From Monoraphidium neglectum (lineage: Eukaryota > Chlorophyta > Chlorophyceae > Sphaeropleales > Selenastraceae): DNA of 31,343 bases. The stretch's first letter is position 1; each line of letters starts with the position of its first letter. The translations under genes and the position numbers were made by a program. The stretch covers positions 1 through 31,343 of the forward strand of contig NW_014013555.1 in NCBI RefSeq assembly GCF_000611645.1. Reading direction: 5' to 3'. Shown here in pieces: positions 1 through 13,935 of this stretch. Under the pieces are notes generated by a model. It was not told the DNA's origin, did no database searches, and saw nothing but the letters and a program-made list of their open reading frames with translations.

Positions 1-3000
1 TCCCCCTCCTGCTCCCCCACCTGAACCCCGGGTCCAGGTGGATCTTCTCCATCTGAAAGTCCGCCCCCTTGTAGCTCAGGGTGCGCGCCAGGTAGCACCC
101 CGTGGCCTGCAGGCCGGTCGTTGGACAGGGTGTGTGCATGTGTTTCGATGGGGGGGTTGGTTGGCTTGGGGGCAGGGCAGAGTTGGAGCAGATAGGGGCC
201 ATAAAATGGGCATGGCGTGAGGTTGCGAGATAGTGCAGATCTTGAGGAAGGTTTGACCAGAGATGCTGCTGAAGCCGTGCTGTGCTCAAGACTGTGCATC
301 TTTACAGCTATTGTGGGCTATACCATCTTGCTGCACCGCATAGCACATGCCCGGCTGCCGCCTCGCACGCACAATTGCTCGAGCTTGTTCAACATGTGGC
401 CCCACCGCGCCCTCCGCCCCACCTTGAGTCCCATGCAAAAGAGCTCCAGCGATCCTAGCCCCGCCTTCTTGAGGGTTGACACCAGATCAAAGGTGTCGCG
501 GAATCCTGTGGGGAGTAAGGGGGTGAAGGGCCAGCGGTTGCGGCTGGTGGGGGAGTGAGCTGCAGTATCAAGGTGGCCGGCCGTTGGGGACACGGCAGCA
601 AAGAGGTGAGCATAAGCGCCCTCGCTGGGTCAATAGCATTGCAGGCGACTTGCAGAAGCCGCGGCCCCTTCGCGGGTTGGCGCGGCCGCCAGACTGATCA
701 CCTGGTGCCAGCAGCCGCGTCATGTATGCCAGGTGCAGCGGTTCACTGGCCCCCGTGGCGGACGAGTAGAGCACCCTGGAGTCCATTGCGAGGGGATTGT
801 GGGCAGCGCAAGAGGGCCTCAGCGGCCACATCAGGGCGCCTGGCGGCGGGGAAGCAGCCTGGTGGTCCCCAGACGGCGGCCCGTGGCAGCATGCATAGCT
901 GTGTTGCCTCACCAAAAGACCAGGCTTGTGCTGTGAGTCCCTACTCCGCCCCGTCCCTGAGGACTCCCTCACCGCGCGTTGGGCAGTGCATTCTGGATGG
1001 CGGCCACCGCGCGGCCGGTCTGCGTGGACTTGTTCTCATCCGCCACGAGGTTCTTGGCGCGGTGAGCCTTGGGGCGTGCGGGCGGGGCGGGATAATGCGG
1101 TCGTACAAGCGTGCATCGAAGCCAAGCTGCGGATGAGCTGCAGCTGTGGCACTAGGCATTAGACAGACACCCACTGATGGAATGCCATTGCGTTACTGCT
1201 GCAACGCATGCTGTCCGCACCCACTCGCCCTTCTGTACAGAACCTCCTGCACTTGCCCCTCACAAGCAACCCCACCCGCTGCCATGCCCCTCTCCACACC
1301 TCGTCAAACACGATCATGCACTCCCCAGAGCCGTCCTCTCCCGCCAGCCACTCTGCAATTTGCCACAGCCTAGAGAAATGGGGTGCAAGGACGCACAACA
1401 TCGCAGCTATCATGGGCGCATTGCACCGGGAGGCTCGCAACGCGCAGCGCTCTGCACCACACCAGTGCAGGATGAAGCGCCCATCTGGCCTCGCTCGCCC
1501 CTGTTGGCCCACCTGCTGCCCTGCTTGACCCCGGCATTGGCCAGAGTCATGGCGGTCTGCTCCAGTGCAGTGAGCGGCTGCGCAGGCACAGTCGCAGCAG
1601 TGCCCGCTGCCGTCTGCGTATCCGCCGCTGACTGCGCCGCCCCACGCCCGCGCCCACGGCCCCGGCCCCGCCCCCTCCCGCGACCGGCAGTCGGGGGCGG
1701 CTGGCCGTTGCAGGCGCTGCGCAGCGCGTCTGAGAGGAGGCCGCGGCGGTTGCCGGCGTCCTGGCCGCCGATCTTGGCCACAAGGCTGTAAGGGTGTTTC
1801 AAAGTGCGGCAGGGTGGGCAGCGGGGCGTACCCCGTCAGCCAACAACAGCGTGACAAACGCCAGGTGTGATTCCCGTTGTGAGTCCGTATCCAGAGCCTT
1901 CTCACTTGCCTGACATAAAGCTGGTTCACCTCCAAACACGTCAAACCCACCGCACCTGTATGTGACGAAGAGCACGCCCTCCTCGTAGTGCTCCGACAGC
2001 TGGCCCTTCGGCAGAGCCTCCTTCTCCTGCTCGCAGCAGGCAGGAGGATGGGTGGGGACGCATCGCCACTGGGGTGTGATGGCGTGCCCACGCCACCCTT
2101 GCAGGCCATGACTAAACCCGCTTTGGGCGCGCGTCTGGCCCCCGCCTCTCACCGGGGGCTGCACCTCCACGCCCAGGGCCCCGACATCCTCCAGGTCACG
2201 CCGCGCGTCATAGCGCAGGTCAGTGCTGTAAGGACAGGGGCGGTTGTGATGGGGTGGTGTGTTTGTGTGGGGCGGGGATTGCGCTGGAAGCAGAGGGGTG
2301 GAGTCCTAAGGGGTCTCGCCCGCTTGCTATGTCATAGTGTAAAAACCCCAACGCAGCCGGTTGTCAAGCGCTCCTTGGCAGCAGCTGTGAGGGCCATGGG
2401 CGGGCCCTTACGAATCCTCCGCCACTCGTCACACCCCCCCACACACACACACACCCTGCATGCTATGGCCGCACCTGGTCGACACCCACAGCACGCGGCT
2501 GCCACCCGTCTCAAAGAACTCGCGAATCAGGGCCGCAATCTGCCGCCCCTTGCCCACGCCCGCGCCGTCACCCTGCATTGTTGGGCGTCCGATGGCATGC
2601 CCGTGCTGTCGGGTGGGTGCTCGATCATCTGCGCGTGCGCCCTGGTGCCCGTATGCCGCCAAAGCTGTGAGAGCCCATCTCCAACCCTCCACAGCGGTGC
2701 CCCCCCCCCGGGGCCCACCAGGAAGAACCCCGCGCGTGCCCCTCCAGGCAGCCGCTGCGCAAAGCGCTGGTTGGCATAAACCACTGTCTCCAGCTGCGCG
2801 TTGGAGATCGACGCCGCAGCCACAATGTCCTGGCGGTGAAATTGCGGGTCCGGTTGAGGCGGTGGTAAGGCAGTGCAATCTGAGGTGGCATGCTGTCCCG
2901 GGTCTCAGCGCGCGATTGATGATGGTACACGCAGCCTGCGCAGCGCATGGGCACCGGCCCCTGAGTGCATGGCCGCACCTGCAGGTGGTGCTGGTAGGTG

Positions 3001-3768
3001 ACCGCGGGCGGCTTGACAGAGGCGAGGCTGGCCGTCTCGACGATGACGTCCGGGTGAGGCGTGCCCTCCGCGAGGCGCGCGGGCAGGTAGGCCTCGTAGA
3101 TCTCCTCGTCCTCCTCCGCCTGGGCAGGGGGCGATGGGGTGGGCGTTGGTCCGCGGCATCGCAACCGGTGGGCAAGGGATGAGGACGGCGGAGTGGATCG
3201 TGCAAGGTGCGCCATTCCACGGGCCTGTCAAGAAGCTTGCAGCTGACAGCACTGCGCCAAGTGCACCTGTGACTCGGGCTCAATCTCCCTGCCAGGAAGG
3301 CTCGCAGCAAACCTAGTCACGAGGCGACAGGCTTGCACTCCCCTTCATGGGCAACATCATCTGCCAACCGCCTTCTGCGCAAGCGGTTGACTGATGCTTT
3401 TCCAGATATCCTGCCTCTTGCTGCTCGTACCCGCGGCACATGTGCGTTTTGGCGTCCCCTGATGCTTCCGTGAGATCACGTAAAAAAACAACGGCCCGCT
3501 CCACCCATGATGGGGTGCCCACCTCGACCAGCTCCTCGTCAGGGGCTACATCCTGGTCTTCTGCAGGAGCAGCAGGGACGGCCAGCCCCGGCATGAGTCT
3601 GGCTGAAGCATGGGCGCCCAGCGCAGCTGCCGCTCCCCCCGCCCTCTGTTGCTGCGCCAGCGCCAGCGCCTGCTGCCGTTGCAGCTGCTGCAGCAACTGT
3701 GCCGCATACTGCTGGCCTTGTCGCTGTGTAATCAAAGCCTGCTGTTCCCGCAGAGCCTGCGGGTCCAT
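1..3768 (-). CDS. Strawberry notch / FORGETTER1-type DEAH helicase, 5' part (3' end beyond left edge)
   Basis: Large SF2-type helicase of the SBNO family; in plants the homologue FGT1 acts in the nucleus with chromatin remodellers. Exons (minus): 3768-3523, 3119-2979, 2829-2719, 2572-2475, 2225-2153, 2026-1956, 1785-1513, 1369-1300, 1067-973, 775-702, 505-423, 106-21, all in phase, 473 codons so far. Visible order: Q-rich N-terminus; YLPARL and PHPDVIVETASLASV; Walker A GDGAGVGKGRQIA; STDLRYDARRDLEDVGA; EGVLFVTYSLVAKIGG; DEAH box VFDEAHRAKNL; SSATGASEP; ARTLSYKGADF. These match the diagnostic SBNO blocks in order. The start is the ATG at 3768; a longer frame to 3807 begins only with TTG. The last donor, after base 21, leads out of the window. 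Exons 7-8 carry an unusual (RG)7 insertion. Family call very likely; exon 10/11 joining is slightly short compared with the family. Confidence 0.9.
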
Positions 3769-4065
3769 CCGGGCGGAGTGCGAAAAAAGCACCACGAGAT
3801 CATGCAAGCGCGCTTGAACCTCGCGGTAAATAAGCTAGATCAGGCGTGCAATTTGCACAACGCGCAAAGGAACGTACACATATGCACCACGGGCCGTTGT
3901 TGGGCGTTTGTATTTTTGTAGTGTTGGGAAGGGCGGGCGGCACGTGCGCTAGCAAGCTACGGTATCCCGAGAGGGGAATCGCCACGATAGTCTGCACAGC
4001 AAAGGGATGCCTTGTATCATACCGCGGCAAGCTGCACCATCGGCCGTCCGTCATCAGAGGAGATT
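3769..4065. promoter_or_regulatory. Divergent intergenic region between helicase and RRM genes
   Basis: About 300 bp separate the two divergent start codons (3768 minus, 4066 plus), so both core promoters and 5' leaders must lie here or inside the genes. I see no clear TATA box or other motif. The assignment as a bidirectional promoter is inferred from gene order only. Confidence 0.45.
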
Positions 4066-4792
4066 ATGCAGCGCGGCAAGAAGCAGGTTTGTGCAACACT
4101 TAGTGTTATGTTACGGCTGGGCGATAGCTGCCCTACGCTGCCAACTGCCCCTACGCCACTCAGCTTGCGCCGGCTGGCCGCCGCCTTCTGACGCACCCGC
4201 GCGCTTCATGGCAGGGTCTGTGGGTCGGCCGCCGCGTGCCCGAGGTGGATGAGCAAGGCGTGCCTATCCTCTACAGCCGCTACACCAGCATAGAGGAGGT
4301 CCTGCAGGTGTGGTGTGGTGTGGCTGAGTGACCGGTGGCACAGCACTCGCAGCACTCGCTGCAGTCGGTGCCCAGAACGCCGGGGCAAGGTTGACTGTTC
4401 AAGTCATTGAGCAGAGCAAGAGCTGCACCCTGTGTTGCCGCAGCCTTCCTGCGACAAAACTTCAGCAAGGACCCGCCGCTCTCGCATGTCGCTCGCCTAC
4501 AGAATGGCAAGCGTCGGCAGGATGCCGACGGCAGCGCGGCGGCTGGCGTCGATGCGCGCGGGAAGAAAAAAAGTCGACACGAGCAGAAGCAGCAGAAGCA
4601 GCAGCAGCAGCAGCAGGCCTCAGGTTCAGAATCAGAGTCACATTCTGATGAGGACGTGCCAGGCAATACGCAAAAGGGTGAAAAGGGCAAGCAGCAGGAG
4701 CAGCCAAAGCAACAGCCCAGCAGCAACAAGGAGAAGCAAGAGAAGAAGCAAACGCAGCAGAAGCAGGCCGACAGTGCAGGCATAAACGGTGA

Positions 4793-4836
<44 letters not shown>

Positions 4837-6076
4837 CCAAGGCGGGCAACGCCGACCAGGCGCAGCAGATTCGCAGCGTGCTTGGCTTTGAGGGATCCAC
4901 TGCTCGGCCGGGCGGCGGGTTTGCGTTCTCCTTTGACGCGGAGGTGGTGGCGCAGGTTGAGGCCGACACCGAGGCGAAGCTGGCGCGGCTGCACGCTATC
5001 GACTCGGCCGACAAGGACGGCCACATCCCGCGCAGGGTGAGGGGTGGGGGGTGGGGGGTGGGTGGGTAGAGAAAAATTGGGCGTACGAAGCTCAGTTCAG
5101 GTCGGTCTTTGTTGAAAAGCCTGGGGCTGCCTTCACAACGTGCAATGACAGGTTCCCCGCATGCATGCAGCACGGGTGGCTGCAGGGCGACCGGCTCAGC
5201 GTACCGAGTGGTTCCTTGCAGACTACGCTACCGCACCCTCCATGAACCCCCGTCCCTTCCCGAAACCCGCACACACCCCTCGCACGCCAGGTGTTTGTTG
5301 GCGGCATGCCCTACAGTTACAGCCGGGAGCAGGTGGAGGAGTACTGGTCGTGGTGCGGCGAGATCGAGGCCCTGGACATGCTGACGTTCCCCGACAGCGG
5401 CCGCTTCAGGGGCATCGCGTTCATCACCTTCAAGGAGCAGGCGGGCTACGACGCGGCGCTGGCCTGCGACGGGGAGCAGCTGGACGGGCAGACCCTCAAG
5501 GTGGGCGGCATGAGAGGAGGGAGGGGGCCTATCTGATACTGCACCTTGCACGGATGCGCCTGTACTAAGGGTGGTCTGTGATTGAGGGCGCCTGCGCGAG
5601 CCCTGATGGTGTCATGTGCTGTGCCTGGGCAGCATGCGCCTCAACAATCCTGGTGCCTCATCCTCTCAACCCCAACCCACCAATGGGCCGCAGGTCGATA
5701 AGTGCAAGGCGGCCGCAGGAGGAGCCCGACGCAACAGCAGCGCGGCAGCCTACGCAACGACGACGGCCCCTGCGACCCATTCTGATGCAGCGGCGCCGCA
5801 GCTGGACCATGCGGCAGACCCTCCAAAGGGCAGCGCTGCCAGCACCAATCGTGGCGGGCCCACGGGCAGCAGCGGCCGGGCGGCCAAGACTCCGGGGTAC
5901 AACGTGGCGTATGTCGGCAACGTGGCGTTTGAGGTGACGCCAGACGAGCTGCGGGCCGTGTTTGAGGAGTGCGGCGTCAAGCTGGTGCGGTTGCACACGG
6001 ACCAAAATACAGGGCGATCCAAGGGCTACGCTCACGTGCACTTTGAGGATGAGGCTGGCCTGGACAAGTGAGTTAT

Positions 6077-6119
<43 letters not shown>

Positions 6120-6451
6120 CACGCGTGTGTGTGTGGAGGGGGTGTGGGCTGTGTGTACGTGTTGGGGCCCAGTCCTGCATGCAATTGTCAAATTCCTCAA
6201 GGTCTCCACGGGTTGCTACTGGCTACAATGATACGGTGGGACGATGAACGGCAGCAGTTGTGATGGCAATACGGTGGCGACAGTCCAGCACACAGGCACG
6301 CACACCCTACGCACTGCTCTCGCCCTCTGCCAGCTGGCGCCTGACAATTCTCTCTTGCCCCGCAATATGTGTCCGCAGGGCCATCCAGCTGGACGGTCAT
6401 GTGATGAGGGGCCGCGGCATACGCGTGTCGTACGGTCAGCCCAAGAAATGA
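4066..6451 (+). CDS. Two-RRM RNA-binding protein, PHIP1/nucleolin-like
   Basis: Exons 4066-4086, 4503-5036, 5291-5500, 5694-6067, 6379-6451 join in phase to 403 codons plus TGA. The N-terminal ~185 residues are Lys/Gln/Ser rich with a run of about 15 Gln. RRM1 (about residues 186-260) has RNP2-like VFVGGM and RNP1-like RFRGIAFITF. RRM2 (about 318-398) has VAYVGNVAF and SKGYAHVHF, and the protein ends SYGQPKK. The pair (FPDSGRFRGIAFITF, then NTGRSKGYAHVHF) resembles plant PHIP1 and nucleolin-type proteins, which act on RNA in nucleolus or cell-plate trafficking; which role applies here is unknown. The 21-nt first exon (MQRGKKQ) is inferred: exon 2 has no in-frame ATG, and CAG|GT with a phase-0 acceptor at 4502 gives a sensible join. 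A TGTAA signal lies at 6509-6513. Confidence 0.85.
4794..4836 (+). repeat. Coding CAG tract (polyglutamine)
   Basis: CAA followed by about 14 CAG codons, translated as about 15 Gln in the N-terminal region of the two-RRM protein. A shorter interrupted CAG stretch lies at 4590-4617 in the same exon. Confidence 0.9.
6079..6115 (+). repeat. (GT)n microsatellite in intron 4 of the RRM gene
   Basis: Uninterrupted GT dinucleotides beginning 11 nt after the exon 4 donor (GTGAGT at 6068). Confidence 0.9.
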
Positions 6452-6508
6452 TGTGTCACGTGCTTGCTGCCCATGCTGTGGAAGCGTTACGGCATTGACC
6501 AACGCTGA

Positions 6509-6513
6509 TGTAA
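6509..6513 (+). terminator. TGTAA poly(A)-type signal of the RRM gene
   Basis: TGTAA lies 58 nt after the stop codon. This pentamer is the usual green-algal polyadenylation signal. The assignment rests on motif and position only. Confidence 0.55.
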
Positions 6514-8914
<2,401 letters not shown>

Positions 8915-11348
8915 TCACAGGCGCTGCTTCAGACCGCCGCGACCCCCTTGGCGACGGTCGATGGCTGCGAACGCCAGCACGGGCTGCTCACGCGCGCCAG
9001 CTGTGGCCGGCTGCGGCTGTGCAAGGGCGCCCACAATAACGCCAGCCTGCGCTGCGGCCGGTGTTTTCTTGTACATGAAATGCTGCGCCAGGAAGATTGC
9101 ATCGTACCTGTTTATGTTCGGTGGGGTCAACAGGGCAGGGTGTCATGAGCCAAGCCCTCCCAATTGGGAACGGAATAGATGCCATCGGCATTATCGTAGC
9201 ACGGTCGTCCCAAGGCACAGTCTGGAGGGGCGCGCGTCAGTATTGTGCGGCTGGCGTTGGCGCGCAAATGCTCACCCGATGCTGAGGCCAGCGACCCAGA
9301 GCTTCGCAGGGTTCCCCGTGATGACTGACAGGTCATGACGCGCCAGAGCGTCAAGCATCACCTGCAGGGGGAGGGGCCGGCGTTGTGAGCAGCCGGCTTG
9401 CATCGACCGCATGTGCGCTGGCAGGCTCAGCCCTGCACGCACTAAAAGCGGCAGTGCGGCAGCTGCAGTGGAATAGTTTCTGGTATCACATGGCGCACAT
9501 GAGCGCGCTGAAGGCGCTCGCAGGCACAGCTGCGACCCCACCTGCGAGAACGACAGCACGCCCCCTGCTACGTCCAGCATGACTGCGGGGGTGCTCCAGC
9601 CTTCCGTGGAGCCGCGCTGGTGGTTGTGCAGCACCTGGGGCGTGTCTGTGGCGACAAGCGGTGGGGGCGGGGGTGGGGCTGGAGGTGGGTGGCGTTGAGC
9701 TGGACCGTGCGGGGAAGGGATCATGCAGGGCTGACTGGCTGCTCGTGTGGGCGCGTGCAAGGCGGCTGTGTGTGGCAGCGTCTGCTCATCAGGACGAAGA
9801 TGCGGCGCAGCTAGCGGTGGTGATGACTCACACTTGATGACAGTCATGAGCACCTGGTTAGGGGCGGTCGACAGAACCCACAATGAGGGGCGAGTCAGGT
9901 CGGATGGGGGCCATTGACACACGCTGCGAATGCGACGCACGCGGCACAGTCGCGCCTGCAAGACTGCAAGCAGGCTGTCGAACGCCGCACATCGTCCCGC
10001 GCACCTTGAACCCGCCCAGCAAGACCAGCATGGGCAGCCAGGATGCGCAGTCCGGCACTCCCTCGCAGGTTGCATGGATGTGCGCTGCACAGCCCGCAAT
10101 TGACAGCACCACCACGCCGCCCACAGACACAGCAAAGGGGCTGAGGACCTTGTCGCCGGGGCGCCGCCACAGGGAGTGCTGAACCGCAACGCCCAGCGTG
10201 GCCACCACTGCCAGCGCTGCAAACGAGAAGTCGGCGGCGCTGATGTCAGGCATGGCGCCGCCGTGTAGCGCTGCGTAGGACGCGCGCACGTCGTCGCTGC
10301 GGTGTGCGAGGTGGGGAGGGCGGTGCAGGGGCCCGGCCCAAATAAGAGCTGGATGGGCTTGTCAGCGCAGGCCAGTGGGACCTATTCCTCCAACTACCAA
10401 GCTAGAGGCCCGCGTGATCGCCGCGCCTACGCCACATCCGGCAGAGCCAGACCCTCCTCCGCTGACCCCAGCCATCCCCCCCCCCACCTGAAGTAGAGGG
10501 CCCCCGTGTATGAGGCGTAGCAGAGGTAGCCCACGAGTGAGAACATCACGTAGTCGGGCGACAGGCCGCTGACATCATGTGTACGCTGGTTGTCAATCAA
10601 CTGGCGGGGGTTTGCATCAAAAGAAGGTGGAATTGGATGAACAAGTGAAGTGGGTGACACGGTGAATGAGCATGCATGCGCTCGCAAGGGGTTGTTTGTG
10701 TGCGTCAGGGGTTCCGAACTGTTGCAGCGCGTGATGCAGCAAACCCCTGACGCACACAAACAACCCGTCACTACTGCAGGGGTTGGTACTAATGCAGTGC
10801 ATATTGGAGCAAACCCTGCCGTGCCCGCACGCATGGTTGAACCTCACTTGTGGCGCAAAAGAGAGGCTCCACGCAGTGAAGTAGGACCATCCCAGGAAGG
10901 AGCTGACTCGTTGCACGGAGGGCGGCAGGGCCTCGTCCAGGCCAACACCCGCACCCCCCAGGAGAGCACCTAGGGCTAGCGATGCCGCCAGCGTGGCGAT
11001 TGCTGTCGCTTCATCACTGGGGGGACCGGCGGCGGCGTTACTTGCGCTGCTGCTGCCACAGCTGCTGCTGGCTTTGCTGCTGCTACTGTGGCTCCTGCTA
11101 CTGGCGCCGTTGTTGAGTGCAGCCAAGCGGACACAACTGCCGCGCGTACTGCTTTGGGAGGGGTGTACATAAGCGAGACTGCTGCTGTTGTAGCCTGCCC
11201 TGCTACCAGCCCATCCTGGCAAGGTTCGGGCTGGCTGCCAGCTTGCGAAGCGCCCATGTGAGCCATGGGCGCTGCAGCGCCGACATGAGGGCAGCGCCGC
11301 AGCGCCACGGGGTTCGCCCAAAGACGTTCTGGAGAGCTGATTTGACAT
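8915..11348 (-). CDS. Cystinosin-family PQ-loop transporter
   Basis: Exons (minus) 11348-10848, 10600-10488, 10296-10005, 9853-9832, 9645-9542, 9361-9276, 9107-8915 join in phase to 436 codons plus stop. The family (cystinosin, CTNS) exports cystine with protons across the lysosome/vacuole membrane through seven spans and two PQ loops. Seen here: PQ loop 1 FLGWSYFTAWSLSFAPQ, then LIDNQRTHDVSGLSPDY; PQ loop 2 VIKYTPQVLHNHQRGSTEGWS. Intramembrane acidic residues match cystinosin positions: AADFSF, VMLDVAGG and IGYDAIFLAQHFMY. The start at 11348 has a good context (ccaccATGT). Odd: about 150 extra Ser/Ala/Arg-rich N-terminal residues with an additional hydrophobic stretch (TLAASLALGALLGGAGV), and a 22-nt exon. 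Family call strong; substrate and membrane not proven. Confidence 0.9.
10689..10766. repeat. Perfect 25-bp inverted repeat in intron 1 of the transporter gene
   Basis: Arms 10689-10713 and 10742-10766 are exact reverse complements, separated by 28 nt. They lie inside intron 1 (10847-10601), so the pre-mRNA can form a strong hairpin. No flanking target-site duplication was found. Confidence 0.9.
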
Positions 11349-12692
11349 GGTGGGGTGCCAAGGTGCGCCTGGGCTGGGCGTCGCTGCACACTTTTTCACA
11401 ACCGGGAGCGCTGATGATGGCTGTTGTGGGCCAGGAGCTGCGGGAGGGCGCGGAAAAGATGTCGAAGACTAATGGATCTCTGAATTGGTGCCGCATGAAC
11501 GGACAGGTTCTTCTGGGGAGGGGTGGTCTCGGGATGACAAAAAAACGTGGGGGACACGACCACATCTGAACATCTCACTTTCCGGCATCAAGGTTCTGGC
11601 GCCGCTTATACCCTTGATTAACAAAATGGTTTTAGAAACTCTGCACTCTCCTGCAGCCAAGCGCGTTGGCCCTGTCGCTGCGAAGCACACAGATCCTTGG
11701 CGGGGCGCTGGACCATTCGACGACCTACTCGACAAATAGCCCCGCTTGAGTGGGACGGAAAGATATAGATGCTACAGGAGCTGAAGATTATATAAAGGTC
11801 CTTGTTTGGGGGATCCTCCAGACACCACAGGGTAACGGCGTGCTCCTCAGTGCACGCATGCGACTTGTTGGACTACCGGTAATTCGATGACATCTTTGCT
11901 CGTGTGTTGAATTGTCAGAGGGACAAATGGAGGGTGCAGCAATAGTGAGAAAGATTCTTGATCTGCTAGAACAACATGTAGGGGAGAAAAGCAGCAGTTC
12001 TAGACCGGGAAGGGGCTACCTGCTGCATGGCTTCACTCTGTTCCTGCAGGACCAAGGCCCTTTTTCGGGTTGACTTGAGCTTACATCATCCCCGCCTAGC
12101 CGCATGCGTGTGCCAACCACTGCAGACTTCACCGTGGCATCACCTCACCTCAGCGCCACATAACAACATTGGCATCTGTATGACATGACATATCACAACA
12201 AGTGGGACGTTGCTGCCCGTGTGGAGCATTACAATCGTACAAATTGTGCATAGCGCAACAACGGATCCATTCCAGGGTCGCAATGTATCAGACGATGAAT
12301 GTCAGGCTAAAGCACAGCCTGGCAGGTATTTACCAGCCGGAGTGGCCTATCCAACCCTATGGGCTTAGGGTGGTGCGGCCTCAAAAATGCCAACTTCTCA
12401 ACTGCAGATGATTCGAGCCTGAACGTCCGCATCATCAGCGATTGCAGCCCAATTGTCCTCGGAAGCGTGAGTGCAGCATGAAAATCAGTGCCATCCCTAC
12501 ACGGCCCTCCTACCTACCCACCACTGACAGGAGATACAAAGCCATGCCACATCTGCGGCTGTCTCGCAGGCAAGGTGGCATGTTAAGTCACGCAGGCAAT
12601 CAGGCCTTGTGCAGGCCGTGTTTCTCACAGGATGGTGGTCCCCGCATCCAGCTGCAGCTGCATCAACAAGCACTCAAAACCCGACTGCACGG
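11349..12692. other. Intergenic region with a TATA-like site
   Basis: Holds the promoter and 5' leader of the transporter gene (minus, at its left end) and the 3' UTR of the 5'-nucleotidase gene (minus, at its right end). A plus-strand TATATAAAGG sits at 11789-11798, with about 0.4 kb of less GC-rich sequence to its right and no open frame of note. I recognise no tRNA, rRNA or snRNA in it. Confidence 0.45.
12229..12233 (-). terminator. Possible TGTAA poly(A) signal of the 5'-nucleotidase gene
   Basis: TTACA on plus reads TGTAA on minus, 460 nt after the stop codon at 12693. A second copy lies at 12081-12085. Motif and orientation only. Confidence 0.35.
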
Positions 12693-13903
12693 TCAACGCG
12701 TCACCGGCTGCTCGCCGGGGTGCTCCTGGCTCCCGCTGCTGCTGTTGGTCCCTGCCTCGCCGCCGTCGCTGATCTGGTCCTCAGAGAGAGCAGCACTCCA
12801 GCTCCCGCTGGCGGCGGGGCTAACTCCTGCATGGCCCCCGTTGGCCGACCCATGCGCCGCAGCGCCGCCGCTGCCTGGCCGTCCTCTGGCAGCCCCTATG
12901 TTTGCTGCCTCATCCTCGTCATCCTCCCTGCCCCGGAGTACCCTTTCGTAGTACGAGGTGAGGCCACGGTCGTGCGCCAAGCTCTGGCTGGGGGACCTGC
13001 ACAAGGGGTGAGGAATAAGGGGGCCTTTGCAGGTAGTGCATGCATGCCAAAGATGGCAAATAGGCTGGGCATCTGGACCTTTGCTGAATGACTCGGCCAG
13101 CTGGTGGGATGGGGCGGGCAGGTTGCTGATAAGTTAGAGATGCTGCCGTTTGCTATGCCTGCCTGCATTTACAAAGGCTCCTTTCTGAGCCCCTTGACGC
13201 AAGCACCCTGCCCCCACCCCGCCCGCCTGAAGTACGCGTAGGGTGTGTAGCGCATGAAGTTGGAGACGCGGCTGGTGTAGACGTCTGGGAACGCGGGAGG
13301 TAGGTGGGTCAGTGGGCACGTGCGCAAGATTCATGGGATTGAGCGACAGCATGACACGCGCACCCATGCACATTGAGCTGCAATCTGCCGCTGTCCTGAG
13401 CGGTGCAAGCGCTGCTAAATCCAGATTGTCCTGGAGACTTTTGTGTCAACTGGCAGCAACGTGAGGCCCGCATGATCTGCCGCAGCGGCACCCTTGCTGG
13501 CTGTGCAGTTGAGGCACCGAGGGATACCTGCCCTGGATTTGCTGTGTCCTGCTCACCGGCATACTTCTCAATCTGGCGGCACAGCTGGCTCTTGTCGTTG
13601 AGTCCAGCCCGAGACAGGAAGCCCCACCTGTGACGGGCCACCAGTTGTGAGAGGATATGCTTGCAGGCGGGGCAGCCGCAACCAGGGGTGCAGCACATTG
13701 CAAGGCGGCAGGGGCTTTTGAAATTCTGGTGGCACGCCCTGCCGCCAACTTGCTCGTTGTACAACCCCTATTCCCTGCCCCACCGTTTACTAAAGTGGCT
13801 GCCGTCCTGCTCCAGCATGGGGCCTATCCTGTCGTCAAGTCTCTCCATAACAAAAAGAAGCTTCGGATGGTTGGGAGAAATGTGACATGCGCATGTGCGC
13901 GTG

Positions 13904-13935
<32 letters not shown>

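Noticed and set aside
11915..11935. AATTGTCAGAGG resembling a small-subunit rRNA segment
   Set aside because: The match is only about 12 nt and neighbouring sequence does not continue as rRNA.
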